This document shows positions 1-7,662 of a stretch of DNA of 15,656 bases, one piece after another. The number at the start of each line of letters is the position of its first letter. Within the stretch, counting starts at the first letter, position 1. The notes beneath the pieces are model-generated. The model worked only from the letters and a program-made list of their open reading frames with translations. It was not told the origin of the DNA and made no database searches. The DNA is from JBFWNZ01 sp050250795 (GTDB lineage: Bacteria > Pseudomonadota > Alphaproteobacteria > UBA8366): positions 1 to 15,656 of the forward strand of contig JBFWNZ010000054.1 of the NCBI GenBank assembly GCA_050250795.1, given 5' to 3'. The translations under genes and the position numbers were made by a program.

Positions 1-235
1 CGATGGCCGCCTCGGCGGCGGCCACCGTCAGGATGAACATCGCGAAGATCTGGCCGACCAGATCATGCAGATGGGTGGAAAACGCCACCAGATTGATGTT
101 GACCGCGAGCAGCATCAGCTCGACCGACATCAGGATGATGATGATGTTCTTCCGGTTCAGGAAGATGCCGAACAGGCCGAGAGTGAACAGGATCGCGGCC
201 ACCGTCAGGTAATGCGAAAGTCCGATTTCGAGCAT
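1..235 (-). CDS. nuoK: NADH-quinone oxidoreductase subunit K, 3' end cut by window edge
   Basis: NuoK is a small membrane subunit of complex I, homologous to MrpC antiporter subunits and mitochondrial ND4L, and takes part in proton translocation. The visible 78 codons begin MLEIGLSHYLTVAAILFTLG and continue through three hydrophobic segments. The family-typical stretches LNRKNIIIILMSVELMLLAVN and FAMFILTVAAAEAAIG are present. They include the membrane glutamate in SVELML and a second one in AAEAAIG. The family is about 100 residues, so roughly the last 22 lie beyond the window. The ATG is 10 nt after the nuoJ stop, and a GAGG overlapping that TGA serves as ribosome site. It is the last visible gene of the operon; nuoL, M and N would be expected further left, but that is inference. 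Confidence 0.96.
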   Translation of the reverse strand, partial: MLEIGLSHYLTVAAILFTLGLFGIFLNRKNIIIILMSVELMLLAVNINLVAFSTHLHDLVGQIFAMFILTVAAAEAAI

Positions 236-245
236 CGCCCCTGCC

Positions 246-860
246 TCAGATGCCGCTGCCGGTGGGAATTTTCACGACTTCGATGGTGTCCTCCGCCCGC
301 CGCGCAAGCTGGCGGTCGATACGCTGGCGCCGCACGCCCTCGCGCTGGCGCAGGGTCAGCACGATGGCGCCCACCATGGCGACCAGAAGGATCACGCCCG
401 AGGCCTGAAACAGATAGATGTAGTCGGTATAGAGCACCCGGCCGAGCGCCAGCGTGTTGCTGGCCCCGCCCGCGGCGGACATCGGATGGCCGGCCGCCGC
501 CTGGACCGCCGGGGTCAGCGCCCAGCCGCCCGCGACCATCAGCAGTTCCGCCAGCAGGATGATGCCGATCAGCGCGCCGATGGGCAGATAGCGCAGCACG
601 CCCTCGCGCATCGCCGCGAAATTGATGTCGAGCATCATCACGACGAACAGAAACAGCACCGCGACCGCGCCGACATAGACGACGACCAGGATCATCGCCA
701 GGAATTCCGCGCCCATCAGCACGAACAACCCGGCGGCGTTGAAGAAGGCGAGGATCAGGAACAGGACCGAATGCACGGGATTGCGCGAGGCGATCACCAT
801 GACGCCGGCCGCGACCGCGACGCAGGCGAAGAGATAGAAGGCCACCGCCTGAATGATCAT
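246..860 (-). CDS. nuoJ: NADH-quinone oxidoreductase subunit J
   Basis: NuoJ (ND6 homologue) is a membrane subunit of complex I next to NuoK and NuoA. The 204-residue product has about five hydrophobic helices. The first is at the very N-terminus (IIQAVAFYLFACVAVAAGVM). The most conserved part is the third helix region, with LMGAEFLAMILVVVYVGAVA followed by VLFLFVVMMLD, a signature of the family. The C-terminus is a charged cytoplasmic tail rich in Arg. The ATG has a good ribosome site, GAGGGG, 6 nt upstream. Unlike its neighbours it is separated from the preceding gene nuoI by 93 nt, which holds a hairpin and a possible short ORF whose stop overlaps this ribosome site. Confidence 0.97.
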   Translation of the reverse strand: MIIQAVAFYLFACVAVAAGVMVIASRNPVHSVLFLILAFFNAAGLFVLMGAEFLAMILVVVYVGAVAVLFLFVVMMLDINFAAMREGVLRYLPIGALIGIILLAELLMVAGGWALTPAVQAAAGHPMSAAGGASNTLALGRVLYTDYIYLFQASGVILLVAMVGAIVLTLRQREGVRRQRIDRQLARRAEDTIEVVKIPTGSGI

Positions 861-869
861 GAATTCCCC

Positions 870-929
870 TCAACCAACCAGCGAATCCAGGGCGAGGCCC
901 CGTTCCGTCGCCCACACCTGCCGCTGCAT
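870..929 (-). CDS. possible 19-codon leader ORF in the nuoI-nuoJ gap
   Basis: An ATG on the minus strand opens 19 codons, MQRQVWATERGLALDSLVG, ending in TGA at 870-872. That TGA runs directly into the GAGGGG ribosome site of nuoJ, which would favour translational coupling. Upstream, AGGGGG sits about 6 nt before the ATG and is partly buried in a 5-bp hairpin at 933-947. I do not recognise the peptide. Short ORFs arise by chance in GC-rich DNA, so this is a candidate only. It could instead be plain untranslated spacer. Confidence 0.25.
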   Translation of the reverse strand: MQRQVWATERGLALDSLVG

Positions 930-932
930 GGC

Positions 933-947
933 TGCCCCCTGCGGGCA
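933..947 (-). promoter_or_regulatory. stem-loop in the nuoI-nuoJ gap
   Basis: On the minus strand TGCCC-GCAGG-GGGCA forms a 5-bp stem with a 5-nt loop. It lies a few bases after the nuoI stop and directly before the small ORF at 870-929, whose ribosome site it overlaps. There is no U-tract, so a terminator is unlikely. It may stabilise the nuoI 3' end or mask the small ORF's ribosome site. Confidence 0.3.
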
Positions 948-953
948 CCCTGT

Positions 954-1442
954 TTAGCGATACGGTGCATCCAATGCAATATTGGCCGCCACCTCGCCTT
1001 CCCACCGGTCCCCGTTCGCCAGAAGCTTCTCTTTGTTATAGAAAAGTTCCTCGCGGGTCTCAGTGGCGAACTCGAAGTTCGGCCCCTCGACGATGGCGTC
1101 CACCGGGCAGGCCTCCTGGCACAGACCGCAATAGATGCACTTCGTCATGTCGATATCGTAACGCGTCGTCCGGCGGCTGCCGTCGGCGCGCGGCTCGGCC
1201 TCGATGGTGATCGCCTGGGCCGGGCAGATCGCCTCGCACAGCTTGCAGGCGATGCAGCGCTCCTCGCCGTTCGGATAGCGGCGCAGCACATGCTCGCCCC
1301 GGAAGCGGGGCGACAGCGGCCCCTTCTCATAGGGATAGTTGATCGTGTGCTTGCGCCGGAACATCGCCCGCATCGTCAGCGCCATCCCCTGGACCAGCTC
1401 CGCCAGCAGGAAGGAACGCGCCGTGCGATCGAGAAAGGCCAT
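954..1442 (-). CDS. nuoI: NADH-quinone oxidoreductase subunit I (2x 4Fe-4S ferredoxin type)
   Basis: NuoI (TYKY homologue) carries clusters N6a and N6b, which pass electrons from NuoG towards N2 in NuoB. The 162-residue protein has an N-terminal amphipathic part, then two ferredoxin motifs: CIACKLCEAICP (Cys 63, 66, 69, 73) and CIYCGLCQEACP (Cys 102, 105, 108, 112). All eight ligands are present. The C-terminus has the family's FEFATETREELFYNKEKLL segment. The frame stays open far upstream into nuoH. I chose the ATG at 1442 because MAFLDRTARSFLL matches the alphaproteobacterial start, it follows a GGGAG ribosome site by about 8 nt, and it lies 17 nt after the nuoH stop. Confidence 0.97.
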   Translation of the reverse strand: MAFLDRTARSFLLAELVQGMALTMRAMFRRKHTINYPYEKGPLSPRFRGEHVLRRYPNGEERCIACKLCEAICPAQAITIEAEPRADGSRRTTRYDIDMTKCIYCGLCQEACPVDAIVEGPNFEFATETREELFYNKEKLLANGDRWEGEVAANIALDAPYR

Positions 1443-1459
1443 CGGTCCGCTCCCGTCGC

Positions 1460-2494
1460 TCAGGCCCCGCCCGCGGGCGGAACCTCGTTGAACACCAGCA
1501 GCCAGCCTGCCGTGAAGATCACCCAGAACAGCGACAGCGGCAGGAACACCTTCCAGCCGAGCCGCATGAGCTGGTCGTAGCGGTAGCGCGGAAAGGTCGC
1601 GCGCACCCACAGGAACACGAACAGGCAGGCCGCGATCTTGATCACCAGCCAGATCGGCCCCGGCACCCAGGTAAAGGGCGCGACATCGACCGGCGCCATC
1701 CAGCCGCCGAGGAAGAGCACCGAGGTCATGGCGCTCATCAGGATCATGTTCGCGTATTCGCCGAGGAAGAACATGGCGAAGGTCATCGACGAGTATTCGA
1801 CGTTGTAGCCGGACACCAGCTCCGCTTCCGCCTCGGGAAGGTCGAAGGGCGCGCGGTTCGTCTCGGCAAGGCCCGAGATGAAGAACACGACGAACATCGG
1901 AAACAGGATGCCGCAGAAATGCCAGTTCCAGAACCCGCCCGCCTGCGACTGCACGACATGCGACAGGTTCAGCGAGCCGACGAACAGCAGCACCGTGATG
2001 ATCACGAAGCCGATGGACACCTCATAGGAGACCATCTGCGCCGCCGAGCGCAGCGCGCCCAGGAAGGCGTATTTCGAATTCGACGCCCAGCCCGCGATGA
2101 TGATGCCGTAGACGCCCAGCGACGAGATCGCGAACAGGTACAGGATGCCGACATTGATGTCGGCCAGCACCAGCCCCGCGTCGAAGGGAATCACTGCCCA
2201 GGCGACCAGCGCCAGCACGAAGGTGATCACCGGCGCCAGCACGAACAGCACGCGGTTCGCGCCCGCCGGAACGATCGTCTCCTTCATGAACAGCTTGAGG
2301 CCGTCGGCCAGCGGCTGCAGCAGGCCCAGCGGACCGACGACGTTCGGCCCGCGGCGCAGCTGCATCCAGCCGATCACCTTGCGCTCGGCCAGGGTCAGAT
2401 AGGCGACCCCCAGCAGCAGCGGCACGACGATGGCCAGGATGCCGCCGACGATCCAGGCCGTCGGGATGACATAGGTCTGGAGGAAGCTATCCAT
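1460..2494 (-). CDS. nuoH: NADH-quinone oxidoreductase subunit H
   Basis: NuoH (ND1 homologue) is the membrane subunit that anchors the peripheral arm and forms much of the quinone channel. The 344-residue protein has about eight hydrophobic helices. The family signatures TLAERKVIGWMQLRRGPNVV and GLLQPLADGLKLFMKE (a conserved acidic and lysine-rich loop) come after the first helix. Later come GWASNSKYAFLGALRSAAQM and the acidic loop RAPFDLPEAEAELVSGYNVE, which lines the quinone path. The C-terminal ATFPRYRYDQLMRLGWKVFL motif is also intact. The start codon overlaps the end of nuoG by 8 nt, a sign of translational coupling. Length is normal for the family. Confidence 0.98.
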   Translation of the reverse strand: MDSFLQTYVIPTAWIVGGILAIVVPLLLGVAYLTLAERKVIGWMQLRRGPNVVGPLGLLQPLADGLKLFMKETIVPAGANRVLFVLAPVITFVLALVAWAVIPFDAGLVLADINVGILYLFAISSLGVYGIIIAGWASNSKYAFLGALRSAAQMVSYEVSIGFVIITVLLFVGSLNLSHVVQSQAGGFWNWHFCGILFPMFVVFFISGLAETNRAPFDLPEAEAELVSGYNVEYSSMTFAMFFLGEYANMILMSAMTSVLFLGGWMAPVDVAPFTWVPGPIWLVIKIAACLFVFLWVRATFPRYRYDQLMRLGWKVFLPLSLFWVIFTAGWLLVFNEVPPAGGA

Positions 2495-4556
2495 CGGTTC
2501 CGGTCGCCTTCGCTTTGCCGCGCACGAATTCCTCGGTGCAGGCCGCCATCGTGACCGAGGCGCGGCTGATCGGATCGGTCATGTAGAAATTCGCCACCGG
2601 CGACGCGAAGGGCTCGCCGCCCATCGCGCCGGCCGTCCCGAATTCGCCCCAGGGCGCCGGCTCCACCGTGTCGATGGCCAGGAAGCCCGGATGGCGCTCG
2701 CGCAGCATCCGGCGCAGCGCGTCGAGATTGTCGAAGGGCAGCGGCTTGTCCATCGCGCCGGACAGCGCCCGCAGGATCGCCCAGTCCTCGCGCGCCTGAC
2801 CCGGCGGGAAGATGGCGCGCATGCCCATCTGCACCCGGCCTTCCAGGTTGACGTAGAGCGCGTCCTTCTCGGTATAGGCCGCGCCCGGCAGGATCAGGTC
2901 GGCGCGGTGCGCGCCGGCATCGCCGTGATGGCCCTGATAGATGACGAAGGCCTTGCCGAGCTTCGACATGTCGATCTCGTCGGCGCCCAGCAGATAGACG
3001 GTCTCGACCGTCCCCTTCCCCGCCGCATCCAGGATGCCGGCCGTGTCCAGCCCGCCCTCGCCCGGCACGAAGCCGATGTCGAGGCCGCCGACCCGCGCGG
3101 CCACGGTATGCAGCAGATTGAAGCCGTTCCAGCCCTCGTCCGGCCGGATCATGCCGCAGCTCTCGGCGATCCGGCGCGCGGCCGCGAGCACGGCGGCACC
3201 GTCGGCGCGCGCCAGCGCCCCCATGCCCAGGATCAGCATCGGCCGCTTCGCCGTTCGCAGGGTCTCGGCAAAGGCATGGCTGCCATCGGCGATCTGCTGC
3301 AGCGTCTCCGGCCCGGCGCCCAGATAGTCGTAGTCGTAGGTCAGCTCGTGCTGCGGCCCGACGACGCCGACCGCCATGCCGGCGCCGAACCAGCGCTTGC
3401 GGATGCGCGCATTGACCAGCGGCGCCTCCCAGCGCGGATTGGTGCCGATCAGCAGGCAGGCATCCGCCGTCTCGATGCCAGCAATGGTCGAATTGAACAG
3501 ATAGGCCGACCGCAGCGACGGGTCGATGGCGGCACCGTCCTGGCGGCAGTCCAGATTCGCCGATCCGGCCGAGGCCATCAGCAGCTTCAGCGCGAACATC
3601 GACTCGACATCCGCCTGGTCGCCGGCGATGGCCGCCGCCTTCGCGCCGGCCCCCGTCAGGCGCTTGGCCGCGACGCGCAGCGCCTCGTCCCAACTCGTCT
3701 CGACCAGCCGCCCCTCGGCATTGCGCAGATAGGGCCGGTCCAGGCGCTGGCGGCGCAGGCCGTCGCAGGCATAGCGCGTCTTGTCGGAGATCCACTCCTC
3801 GTTCACGTCCTCGTGCAGCCGCGGCAGCACACGCAGCACCTCGTTGCCGCGCGCGTCGATCCGGATGTTGCTGCCGACCGCGTCCATCACATCGACCGAC
3901 TCGGTCTTGCGCAATTCCCAGGGCCGCGCCACGAAGGCATAGGGCTTCGAGGTCAGCGCGCCGACCGGGCACAGATCGATCACATTGGCCGACAGTTCGG
4001 ACTGGATCGCGTTCTCCAGGGTGGTGATCTCGGCGCTCTCGCCGCGATTGATCATACCGATGGCATCCACGCCGGCGATCTCGGAGGCGAAACGGACGCA
4101 GCGCGTGCAGTGGATGCAGCGCGTCATGATCGTCTTGACCAGCGGCCCCATATATTTGTCGCGCACCGCCCGCTTGTTCTCGTCATAGCGGCTGCGCTCG
4201 AAGCCATAGGCCATCGCCTGGTCCTGCAGGTCGCATTCGCCGCCCTGGTCGCAGATCGGACAGTCCAGCGGATGGTTGATCAGCAGGAACTCCATCACCC
4301 CCTTGCGCGCCTTGCGGGTGACGGCGGAATCGGTGAAGACCTCCATGTTGTCGGCGGCCGGCAGCGCGCAGGACGCCTGCGGCTTCGGCGGTCCGGGCTT
4401 CACCTCGACCAGACACATGCGGCAGTTGCCGGCGATGGACAGGCGCTCGTGATAGCAGAAGCGCGGGATTTCCTTGCCTGCGGCCTCGCAGGCCTGCAGC
4501 ACGGTCGCCCCCGCCTCGACCTCGACCTCGATCCCATCGACCTTCAGCTTCGGCAT
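2487..4556 (-). CDS. nuoG: NADH-quinone oxidoreductase subunit G
   Basis: NuoG (75-kDa subunit homologue) relays electrons from NuoF to NuoI. The N-terminal ferredoxin domain binds 2Fe-2S N1b with Cys 34, 45, 48 and 63. Next comes the N5 motif with His 95 and Cys 99, 102 and 108 (HPLDCPICDQGGEC). N4 follows with Cys 147, 150, 153 and about 196 (CIHCTRC, then DLCPVGAL). The remaining ~490 residues are the molybdopterin-oxidoreductase-like domain. The additional Cys set for cluster N7, found in E. coli and Thermus NuoG, is absent after N4, as in mitochondria and other alphaproteobacteria. At 689 residues it fits the shorter mitochondrial-like form. The ATG is 10 nt from the nuoF stop, with TAGGAG overlapping that stop as ribosome site. 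Confidence 0.98.
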   Translation of the reverse strand: MPKLKVDGIEVEVEAGATVLQACEAAGKEIPRFCYHERLSIAGNCRMCLVEVKPGPPKPQASCALPAADNMEVFTDSAVTRKARKGVMEFLLINHPLDCPICDQGGECDLQDQAMAYGFERSRYDENKRAVRDKYMGPLVKTIMTRCIHCTRCVRFASEIAGVDAIGMINRGESAEITTLENAIQSELSANVIDLCPVGALTSKPYAFVARPWELRKTESVDVMDAVGSNIRIDARGNEVLRVLPRLHEDVNEEWISDKTRYACDGLRRQRLDRPYLRNAEGRLVETSWDEALRVAAKRLTGAGAKAAAIAGDQADVESMFALKLLMASAGSANLDCRQDGAAIDPSLRSAYLFNSTIAGIETADACLLIGTNPRWEAPLVNARIRKRWFGAGMAVGVVGPQHELTYDYDYLGAGPETLQQIADGSHAFAETLRTAKRPMLILGMGALARADGAAVLAAARRIAESCGMIRPDEGWNGFNLLHTVAARVGGLDIGFVPGEGGLDTAGILDAAGKGTVETVYLLGADEIDMSKLGKAFVIYQGHHGDAGAHRADLILPGAAYTEKDALYVNLEGRVQMGMRAIFPPGQAREDWAILRALSGAMDKPLPFDNLDALRRMLRERHPGFLAIDTVEPAPWGEFGTAGAMGGEPFASPVANFYMTDPISRASVTMAACTEEFVRGKAKATGTDG

Positions 4557-4566
4557 GAAGGGGCTC

Positions 4567-5871
4567 CTATTCGGCGGCGGCGGCCGCCGGCTTGATAACG
4601 GCGGCGGTGGTGCGGTTGAGGATGCGACGCTCGATCTCGTCGCGGAAATGCCGGATCAGGCCCTGGACCGGCCAGGCCGCGCCGTCGCCCAGCGCGCAGA
4701 TGGTGTGGCCCTCGACCTGGTTCGACACGTCGAGCAGCATGTCGATCTCCTCGATCCGCGCCTCGCCCTTGGCCATGCGCTCCAGCACCCGCCACATCCA
4801 GCCGGTGCCCTCGCGGCAGGGCGTGCACTGGCCGCAGCTCTCATGCTTGTAGAAATAGGCCAGCCGCGCGATCGCCTTGATGATGTCGGTCGAGCGGTCC
4901 ATCACGATCACCGCCGCCGTGCCCAGGCCCGAGCGCACCTCGCGGAGCGCGTCGAAATCCATCAGCACCTCGTCGCAGATCGACTTCGGCAGCACCGGCG
5001 TCGAACTGCCGCCGGGGATCACCGCCATCAGGTTCTTCCAGCCGCCCCGCACGCCGCCGGCATGGCGTTCGATCAGCTCCTTGAGCGGGATCGACATCGC
5101 CTCTTCGACATTGCAGGGCGTCTTCACATGGCCGGAGATGCAGAAGACCTTGGTGCCGTGGTTGTTCTGCCGCCCGAACGAGGTGAACCACGCCGCGCCG
5201 CGCCGCAGGATGTCGGGCGCGACCGCGATGGTCTCGACATTGTTGACCGTGGTCGGACAGCCATACAGGCCGGACATGGCCGGAAAGGGCGGCTTCAGGC
5301 GCGGCATGCCCTTCTTGCCTTCCAGGCTCTCCAGCAGCGCCGTCTCCTCGCCGCAGATATAGGCGCCGGCGCCGCGATGGACATAGACGTCGAAATCCCA
5401 GCCCGACCCCGCCGCGTTCTTGCCCAGCAGGCCCGCCTCATAGGCTTCGGCGATGGCGATCTCGAGATGCTGCGCCTCGTTGTAGAACTCGCCGCGCACA
5501 TAGATGTAGGCGGCATGCGCGCGCATCGAGAAGCCGGCGAGCAGGCAGCCCTCGACCAGCTTGTGCGGCTCATAGCGCAGGATGTCGCGATCCTTGCAGG
5601 TGCCGGGCTCGCTCTCGTCGGCGTTGACGACGAGATAGTGCGGCCGCGGCCCTTCCTGCTTGGGCATGAACGACCATTTCAGCCCGGTGGGAAAGCCCGC
5701 GCCGCCGCGCCCGCGCAGGCCCGACGCCTTCATGATCTCGACCAGCGCCTCCGGCCCCTGCGCCATCAGTGCGGCGGTGCCGTCCCAGCAGCCCCGGCGG
5801 CGCGCGCCGGCCAGGTGCCAGTCGTCGGCGCCGTAGAGGTTGGTGAAGATGCGATCCTTGTCGTCCAGCAC
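4567..5871 (-). CDS. nuoF: NADH-quinone oxidoreductase subunit F (NADH/FMN-binding), GTG start
   Basis: NuoF (51-kDa subunit homologue) oxidises NADH with FMN at the tip of complex I and passes electrons to cluster N3. The 434-residue protein shows the glycine-rich GLRGRGGAGFPTGLKW (from residue 51), NADESEPG (83-90), and GAGAYICGEETALLESLEG (from 167). The N3 4Fe-4S ligands are Cys 346, 349 and 352 (ESCGQCTPCREGTGW) and Cys 392 (TICALGDG). The start codon is GTG, reading V/M-LDDKDRIFTNLYG, which matches the family N-terminus. A GGAG 8 nt upstream, at the end of nuoE, supports it. The gap to the nuoE stop is 5 nt. It ends in a short alanine run before Glu. Confidence 0.98.
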   Translation of the reverse strand: MLDDKDRIFTNLYGADDWHLAGARRRGCWDGTAALMAQGPEALVEIMKASGLRGRGGAGFPTGLKWSFMPKQEGPRPHYLVVNADESEPGTCKDRDILRYEPHKLVEGCLLAGFSMRAHAAYIYVRGEFYNEAQHLEIAIAEAYEAGLLGKNAAGSGWDFDVYVHRGAGAYICGEETALLESLEGKKGMPRLKPPFPAMSGLYGCPTTVNNVETIAVAPDILRRGAAWFTSFGRQNNHGTKVFCISGHVKTPCNVEEAMSIPLKELIERHAGGVRGGWKNLMAVIPGGSSTPVLPKSICDEVLMDFDALREVRSGLGTAAVIVMDRSTDIIKAIARLAYFYKHESCGQCTPCREGTGWMWRVLERMAKGEARIEEIDMLLDVSNQVEGHTICALGDGAAWPVQGLIRHFRDEIERRILNRTTAAVIKPAAAAAE

Positions 5872-5876
5872 GGCCC

Positions 5877-6464
5877 CTACTCCTTCGCCGCCGCAGTGCC
5901 GGTCAGCACCCGCGGTCCGCCTTCGGGCGCCGACCCCTGCCGGCCGGTCTGCGACCCGTGCGGCGGCACCTCGCCCTTCTGGAAGGCCTTGAGAACCTTG
6001 ACGATGCTCTTCGCGTCCAGGTCCTCATAGAAATCGTCGTTGACCTGCACGATCGGCGCGTTCACGCAGCCGCCCAGGCATTCGACCTCGGTCAGGGTGA
6101 ACAGGCCGTCCGCGGTCGTCTCGCCCATCTCGATGCCGAGATGCTGGCGGATGGCGTCCACCACCTCGCTGGAGCCGCGCAGCCAGCACGGCGTCGTGGT
6201 GCAGCACTGCAGCAGGTATTTCCCGACCGGCTTGATGTGGACCATCGTGTAGAAGGTCGCGACCTCGACGACCCGGATATAGGGCATGTCCAGCATGGTC
6301 GCGATCGCCTGCATCGCCCCGTCCGGCAAGGTGCCGCCGTTCTGGCGCTGGGCGAGGTCGAGCAGCGGCAGGACCGCGCTCTGCTGCCGGCCGGCCGGAT
6401 AGCGGGCGATATACATCTTCGCCTTGTCCAGATAGGCCGGCTCGAATTCGAAACTCGCAGACAT
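5877..6464 (-). CDS. nuoE: NADH-quinone oxidoreductase subunit E (2Fe-2S)
   Basis: NuoE (24-kDa subunit homologue) is a thioredoxin-like protein carrying the 2Fe-2S cluster N1a beside FMN. Ligands Cys 88, 93, 129 and 133 are present (CTTTPC and ECLGGC), with the 5/36/4 spacing seen in E. coli NuoE. The 195-residue length assumes the ATG at 6464 (MSASFEFEPAYLDKAK). A longer in-frame ATG at 6533 would read through the end of nuoD and has no family support. GGAG lies about 8 nt before the chosen ATG. The last ~35 residues (GEVPPHGSQ onwards) are a polar, Gly/Pro/Ala-rich tail common in alphaproteobacterial NuoE. The gap to nuoD is 13 nt. Confidence 0.97.
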   Translation of the reverse strand: MSASFEFEPAYLDKAKMYIARYPAGRQQSAVLPLLDLAQRQNGGTLPDGAMQAIATMLDMPYIRVVEVATFYTMVHIKPVGKYLLQCCTTTPCWLRGSSEVVDAIRQHLGIEMGETTADGLFTLTEVECLGGCVNAPIVQVNDDFYEDLDAKSIVKVLKAFQKGEVPPHGSQTGRQGSAPEGGPRVLTGTAAAKE

Positions 6465-6477
6465 CCTTACCGCTCCG

Positions 6478-7662
6478 CTACCGGTCGATCTCGCCGAACA
6501 CGATGTCGAGCGCGCCCAGCACCGCGACCGCATCCGCCAGCATGTGGCCCTTGCACAGGAAATCCATCGCCTGAAGATGCGGGAAACCCGGTGCCCGGAT
6601 CTTGCAGCGATAGGGCCGGTTGCTGCCGTCGCTCACGAGATAGACGCCGAATTCGCCCTTCGGCGCCTCGACTGCCGTATAGGTCTCGCCCGCGGGCACA
6701 TGGAAGCCCTCGGTATACAGCTTGAAATGATGGATCAGCGCTTCCATCGAGCGCTTCATGTCGCCGCGGCGCGGCGGCGCGATCTTGCCGTCCGTGGTCA
6801 TCACCGGCCCGGCGGGCATCTGCTCGATGGCCTGACGGACGATGCGCAGGCTCTGCCGCATCTCCTCGACCCGCACCAGATAGCGGTCGTAGCAGTCGCC
6901 ATGCTTGCCGATGGGAATGTCGAAATCCATCTTGTCGTAGGCGGCGTAAGGCTGCGCCTTGCGCAGATCCCAGGGCACGCCCGAGGCGCGCAGCATCGGC
7001 CCGGAGAAGCCCCAGGCCATCGCGTCTTCCGCAGAAACGATGCCGATATCGACCGCGCGCTGCTTGAAGATGCGGTTCTCCGTCAGCAGCGATTCCATGT
7101 CGTCGATAAAGGCCGGGAATTTCTCCGCCCAGGCCAGCACGTCCTCGGCAAGCCCGACCGGCAGGTCCTGATGGACGCCCCCGACCCGGTAATAGGCGGC
7201 GTGCAGCCGCGCGCCCGACACCCGCTCATAGAACTCCATCAGCAGCTCGCGCTGCTCGAACGCCCATACCATCGGCGTCATCGCGCCGACATCCATCGCA
7301 AAGGCCGGGACGTTCAGCAGATGGTTCAGCAGGCGCGTGATCTCGTCCATCAGCGTGCGGATATACAGCGCACGCGGCGGCGCGGTGATGCCCAGAAGCT
7401 TTTCCGTCGCCATGACGAAGGCATGCTCCTGGCACAGCGGCGAGACGTAATCCAAGCGGTCGAAATACGGGATCGCCTGCATATAGGTCCGGTATTCGAT
7501 CAGCTTCTCGGTGCCGCGATGCAGCAGGCCGATATGCGGATCGACCCGCTCGACGACCTCGCCGTCCATCTCCATGACCATGCGCAGCACGCCGTGGGCC
7601 GCCGGGTGCTGCGGCCCGAAATTGATGGTCATGGTGTTGAGCAGATGCTCGTCCGTCGTCAT
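6478..7662 (-). CDS. nuoD: NADH-quinone oxidoreductase subunit D
   Basis: NuoD (49-kDa subunit homologue, related to NiFe-hydrogenase large subunits) forms the quinone-reducing site with NuoB. The 394-residue protein begins with the family block MTINFGPQHPAAHGVLRMV. The quinone-site His 23 (AAHG) and Tyr 72 (DRLDYVS) are 49 residues apart, as in bovine and Thermus proteins. HIGLLHRGTEKLIE, the PIGKHGDCYDRYLVR region and the C-terminal CKIRAPGFPHLQAM and DIVFGEIDR ends are intact. The hydrogenase metal cysteines are absent, as expected. Its ATG shares one base with the nuoC stop (TGATG), and GGAG sits about 7 nt upstream inside nuoC. It is a separate gene, not a nuoCD fusion. Confidence 0.98.
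   Translation of the reverse strand: MTTDEHLLNTMTINFGPQHPAAHGVLRMVMEMDGEVVERVDPHIGLLHRGTEKLIEYRTYMQAIPYFDRLDYVSPLCQEHAFVMATEKLLGITAPPRALYIRTLMDEITRLLNHLLNVPAFAMDVGAMTPMVWAFEQRELLMEFYERVSGARLHAAYYRVGGVHQDLPVGLAEDVLAWAEKFPAFIDDMESLLTENRIFKQRAVDIGIVSAEDAMAWGFSGPMLRASGVPWDLRKAQPYAAYDKMDFDIPIGKHGDCYDRYLVRVEEMRQSLRIVRQAIEQMPAGPVMTTDGKIAPPRRGDMKRSMEALIHHFKLYTEGFHVPAGETYTAVEAPKGEFGVYLVSDGSNRPYRCKIRAPGFPHLQAMDFLCKGHMLADAVAVLGALDIVFGEIDR

Noticed and set aside
2395..3972. A 525-codon minus-strand ORF inside nuoG and nuoH
   Set aside because: Out-of-frame reading of nuoG, rich in Arg, Gly and Ala; the nuoG frame has all the expected Fe-S motifs.
2691..6030. Long plus-strand ORFs antisense to nuoG (634 codons) and nuoF (518 codons)
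   Set aside because: Same codon-bias effect as over lon. No ribosome site or family motifs, and both lie over well-identified nuo genes.
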